64,000 bases of DNA from contig NZ_CANLYI010000001.1 in NCBI RefSeq assembly GCF_947495255.1, positions 310,001 through 374,000 of the forward strand. The letters are read 5' to 3'. Within the stretch, counting starts at the first letter, position 1. The number at the start of each line of letters is the position of its first letter. Below are positions 62,630 through 64,000 of the stretch, in pieces. The notes under the pieces were generated by a model, which saw only the letters and a list, made by a program, of their open reading frames with translations, was not told the origin of the DNA and ran no database searches. The DNA comes from an uncultured Winogradskyella sp. GTDB taxonomy: Bacteria > Bacteroidota > Bacteroidia > Flavobacteriales > Flavobacteriaceae. A program made the translations under genes and the position numbers.

Positions 62630-64000
62630 GTCTTAGCAAAAACATAACGCGTACCATATTAATTGCCTCATATATTATGATTGTAGCCCTAATCATTTCT
62701 GGTGTAAGCGCATTATTTAGTTATCTAAATACAGGTGCAGACCGAAGCACCATGTTGCACACCGAAATTCAGAAAGTAGAACAATATTTACCAAAAGTTA
62801 GTTGGGAACCTTTAAAAAACGAAGGCCGACCAATGGATAACCAAACTTTAAACGCTTTACAAAGCGATTATTTAGATGCTTGGTATGTAAAACAAATTGC
62901 ATATAACACCAATAAAACCGCAGGTATTAAAGATTACTACACCGACAGTGCTAGAGAAAATTTATATAGTTTTATTGAATTAAATAAAGCTGAAAATATA
63001 ACTATTGAAGCAACCACACTTAAGCACAATCCTACTTTAGAGTTTTTTAGTCAAGATGGACAGTTAGCTGTTATTACAGACCGAAATGTTATAGAATACA
63101 AACGTGTTTTTAAAGCTGAAAAATTAGTTTTAGAAACAACAGAAACATCCAACTACAAAATTGTATTTTTATTAGAAGATGGGTTTTGGCGTATTAGGCA
63201 TATGGTTAAGGAAGACGCTAATATTTATGATAATAAGACCGAACCAATTTCAGTAGACAATTTAAATATAAAAGGCATTAACTACTATCCACAAGCCAAT
63301 CCTTGGAATATGTTTGGAGATGAATTTTCCGTAGATACCATTTCTAAAGACTTTAAAATTATTAAAGATGCCGGTTTAAATTCGGTACGACTGTTTGTGC
63401 AATATGAAGACTTTGGAAAAGAACATGTAAATCCTAAAAAACTAGAGAAGCTTAAACAGACTTTAGATGCAGCAGATGCTCATAATTTAAAAGTTGTTTT
63501 AACGTTATTTGATTTTTACGGCGATTATTCAGTAATGAGTTGGACGTTAAATCAACGTCACGCAGAAGCCATCGTTACAGCTGTAAAAGACCATAACGCA
63601 CTCTTAGCTTGGGATATTAAAAACGAACCGAATTTAGATTTTGAATCTAGACAAAAAGCCGTTGTGATTGCTTGGTTAGATAATATGATTGATTTAGTGA
63701 AATCAGTAGACAATGTGCATCCTGTTACCATTGGATGGTCTAACACGCAAAGTGCTTCGATTTTAAAAGATAAGGTAGATTTTGTATCGTTTCATTATTA
63801 TGAAGATTTAGAAAAATTAGACGATGCCATAAAAACCATGAAAACCAAAATACCAAATAAACCTTTAGTACTTCAGGAATTTGGATTGTCTTCTTATTCT
63901 GGTTTTTGGAAACCTTTTGGCTCATCTGATGAAGACCAAGCGAACTACCATAAAAAAATCCAAGAACAAATTGCAGCTAATAATTTGCAATTTATGTCTT
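62623..64000 (+). CDS. Membrane-anchored GH5-like (clan GH-A) glycosidase, 3' end outside the window
   Basis: 459 codons are visible without a stop. The start overlaps the previous gene by 7 bp. A signal-anchor lies at residues ~8-30 (ILIASYIMIVALIISGVSAL). It is followed by an NTF2-like module (about 80-200) and then a TIM barrel beginning IKGINYYPQANPWNMFGDE. The two acids of clan GH-A are in place: Glu335 in DIKNEPNLDF and Glu419 in LVLQEFGLSS, with the His-Tyr pair in VSFHYYEDL between them. It may trim or release the glycan made by this cluster. The substrate (beta-mannan or beta-glucan) is not determinable. Confidence 0.82.
   Translation, partial: MVGLSKNITRTILIASYIMIVALIISGVSALFSYLNTGADRSTMLHTEIQKVEQYLPKVSWEPLKNEGRPMDNQTLNALQSDYLDAWYVKQIAYNTNKTAGIKDYYTDSARENLYSFIELNKAENITIEATTLKHNPTLEFFSQDGQLAVITDRNVIEYKRVFKAEKLVLETTETSNYKIVFLLEDGFWRIRHMVKEDANIYDNKTEPISVDNLNIKGINYYPQANPWNMFGDEFSVDTISKDFKIIKDAGLNSVRLFVQYEDFGKEHVNPKKLEKLKQTLDAADAHNLKVVLTLFDFYGDYSVMSWTLNQRHAEAIVTAVKDHNALLAWDIKNEPNLDFESRQKAVVIAWLDNMIDLVKSVDNVHPVTIGWSNTQSASILKDKVDFVSFHYYEDLEKLDDAIKTMKTKIPNKPLVLQEFGLSSYSGFWKPFGSSDEDQANYHKKIQEQIAANNLQFMS

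Overview
The window reads as a chromosome segment of a marine-type member of the Flavobacteriaceae (Bacteroidota). The support is AT-rich DNA, SusC/SusD-type glycan importers, type IX secretion C-terminal sorting domains, lipoproteins with short Cys signal peptides, and promoters built on the Bacteroidota -7 box TAnnTTTG. There is no rRNA, CRISPR array, insertion sequence or prophage. I cannot name the species.

Layout. (1) 1-5930: end of a starch/maltodextrin utilisation locus (last codons of a SusC, a SusD, a SusE/F-like starch-binding lipoprotein with three repeats, and a GH13 alpha-amylase with a sorting domain). (2) 6195-8502: a sugar MFS permease and a Gfo/Idh/MocA oxidoreductase, followed by about 500 bp without an intact gene. 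(3) 9003-46523: a large pectin/homogalacturonan locus. Its first operon is cytoplasmic: kduI, kduD, uxaC, a three-gene TRAP uronate transporter, uxaB and uxaA. A convergent LacI-type regulator follows. The minus strand then holds SusC, SusD, a beta-helix surface lipoprotein and a PL1 lyase. The plus strand carries a PL1 lyase with sorting domain, a decayed PL1 region, and a long GH28 / esterase / DUF4861 / cupin / GH105 / Gfo-Idh / GH43 / sialidase-fold / PL10-CE8 / CE12 / esterase operon. uxuA and a uxuB-type SDR close the locus on the minus strand. (4) 46715-55379: tRNA-Leu(UAG), an M20 dipeptidase, a BlaI/BlaR1-like regulator pair, and small conserved genes (DUF4407, DUF4440, STAS, DUF1272, PhnA). 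(5) 55467-64000: a glycan-related cluster with manA, a degenerate GT2, a response-regulator/glycosyltransferase fusion, a large GT-C-like membrane protein, an Ig-like secreted protein and a membrane-anchored GH5-like glycosidase that runs off the window.

How the genes work together. In the pectin locus, secreted and surface lyases and esterases deacetylate, demethylate and cut the polymer. SusCD imports oligomers, and periplasmic GH28, GH105 and PL10-CE8 reduce them to (unsaturated) uronates. The TRAP system carries these inward, and UxaCBA and KduID convert them to 2-keto-3-deoxygluconate. KDG kinase and KDPG aldolase are not in the window. A 14-bp palindrome, TGTAATCGATTACA or a one-base variant, sits exactly on or just after the -7 box of four of these promoters, and in a decayed form at a fifth. 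This defines a pectin regulon, most likely read by the LacI protein encoded at 18011-19045.

Best candidates for something new: the receiver-domain/glycosyltransferase fusion with its DxD-less paralogue and the coupled membrane GT-C / Ig-like / glycosidase genes; the BlaI promoter whose -33 and -7 boxes are themselves the two operators; the M56 protein with two ExbD-like repeats; and the LacI regulon.
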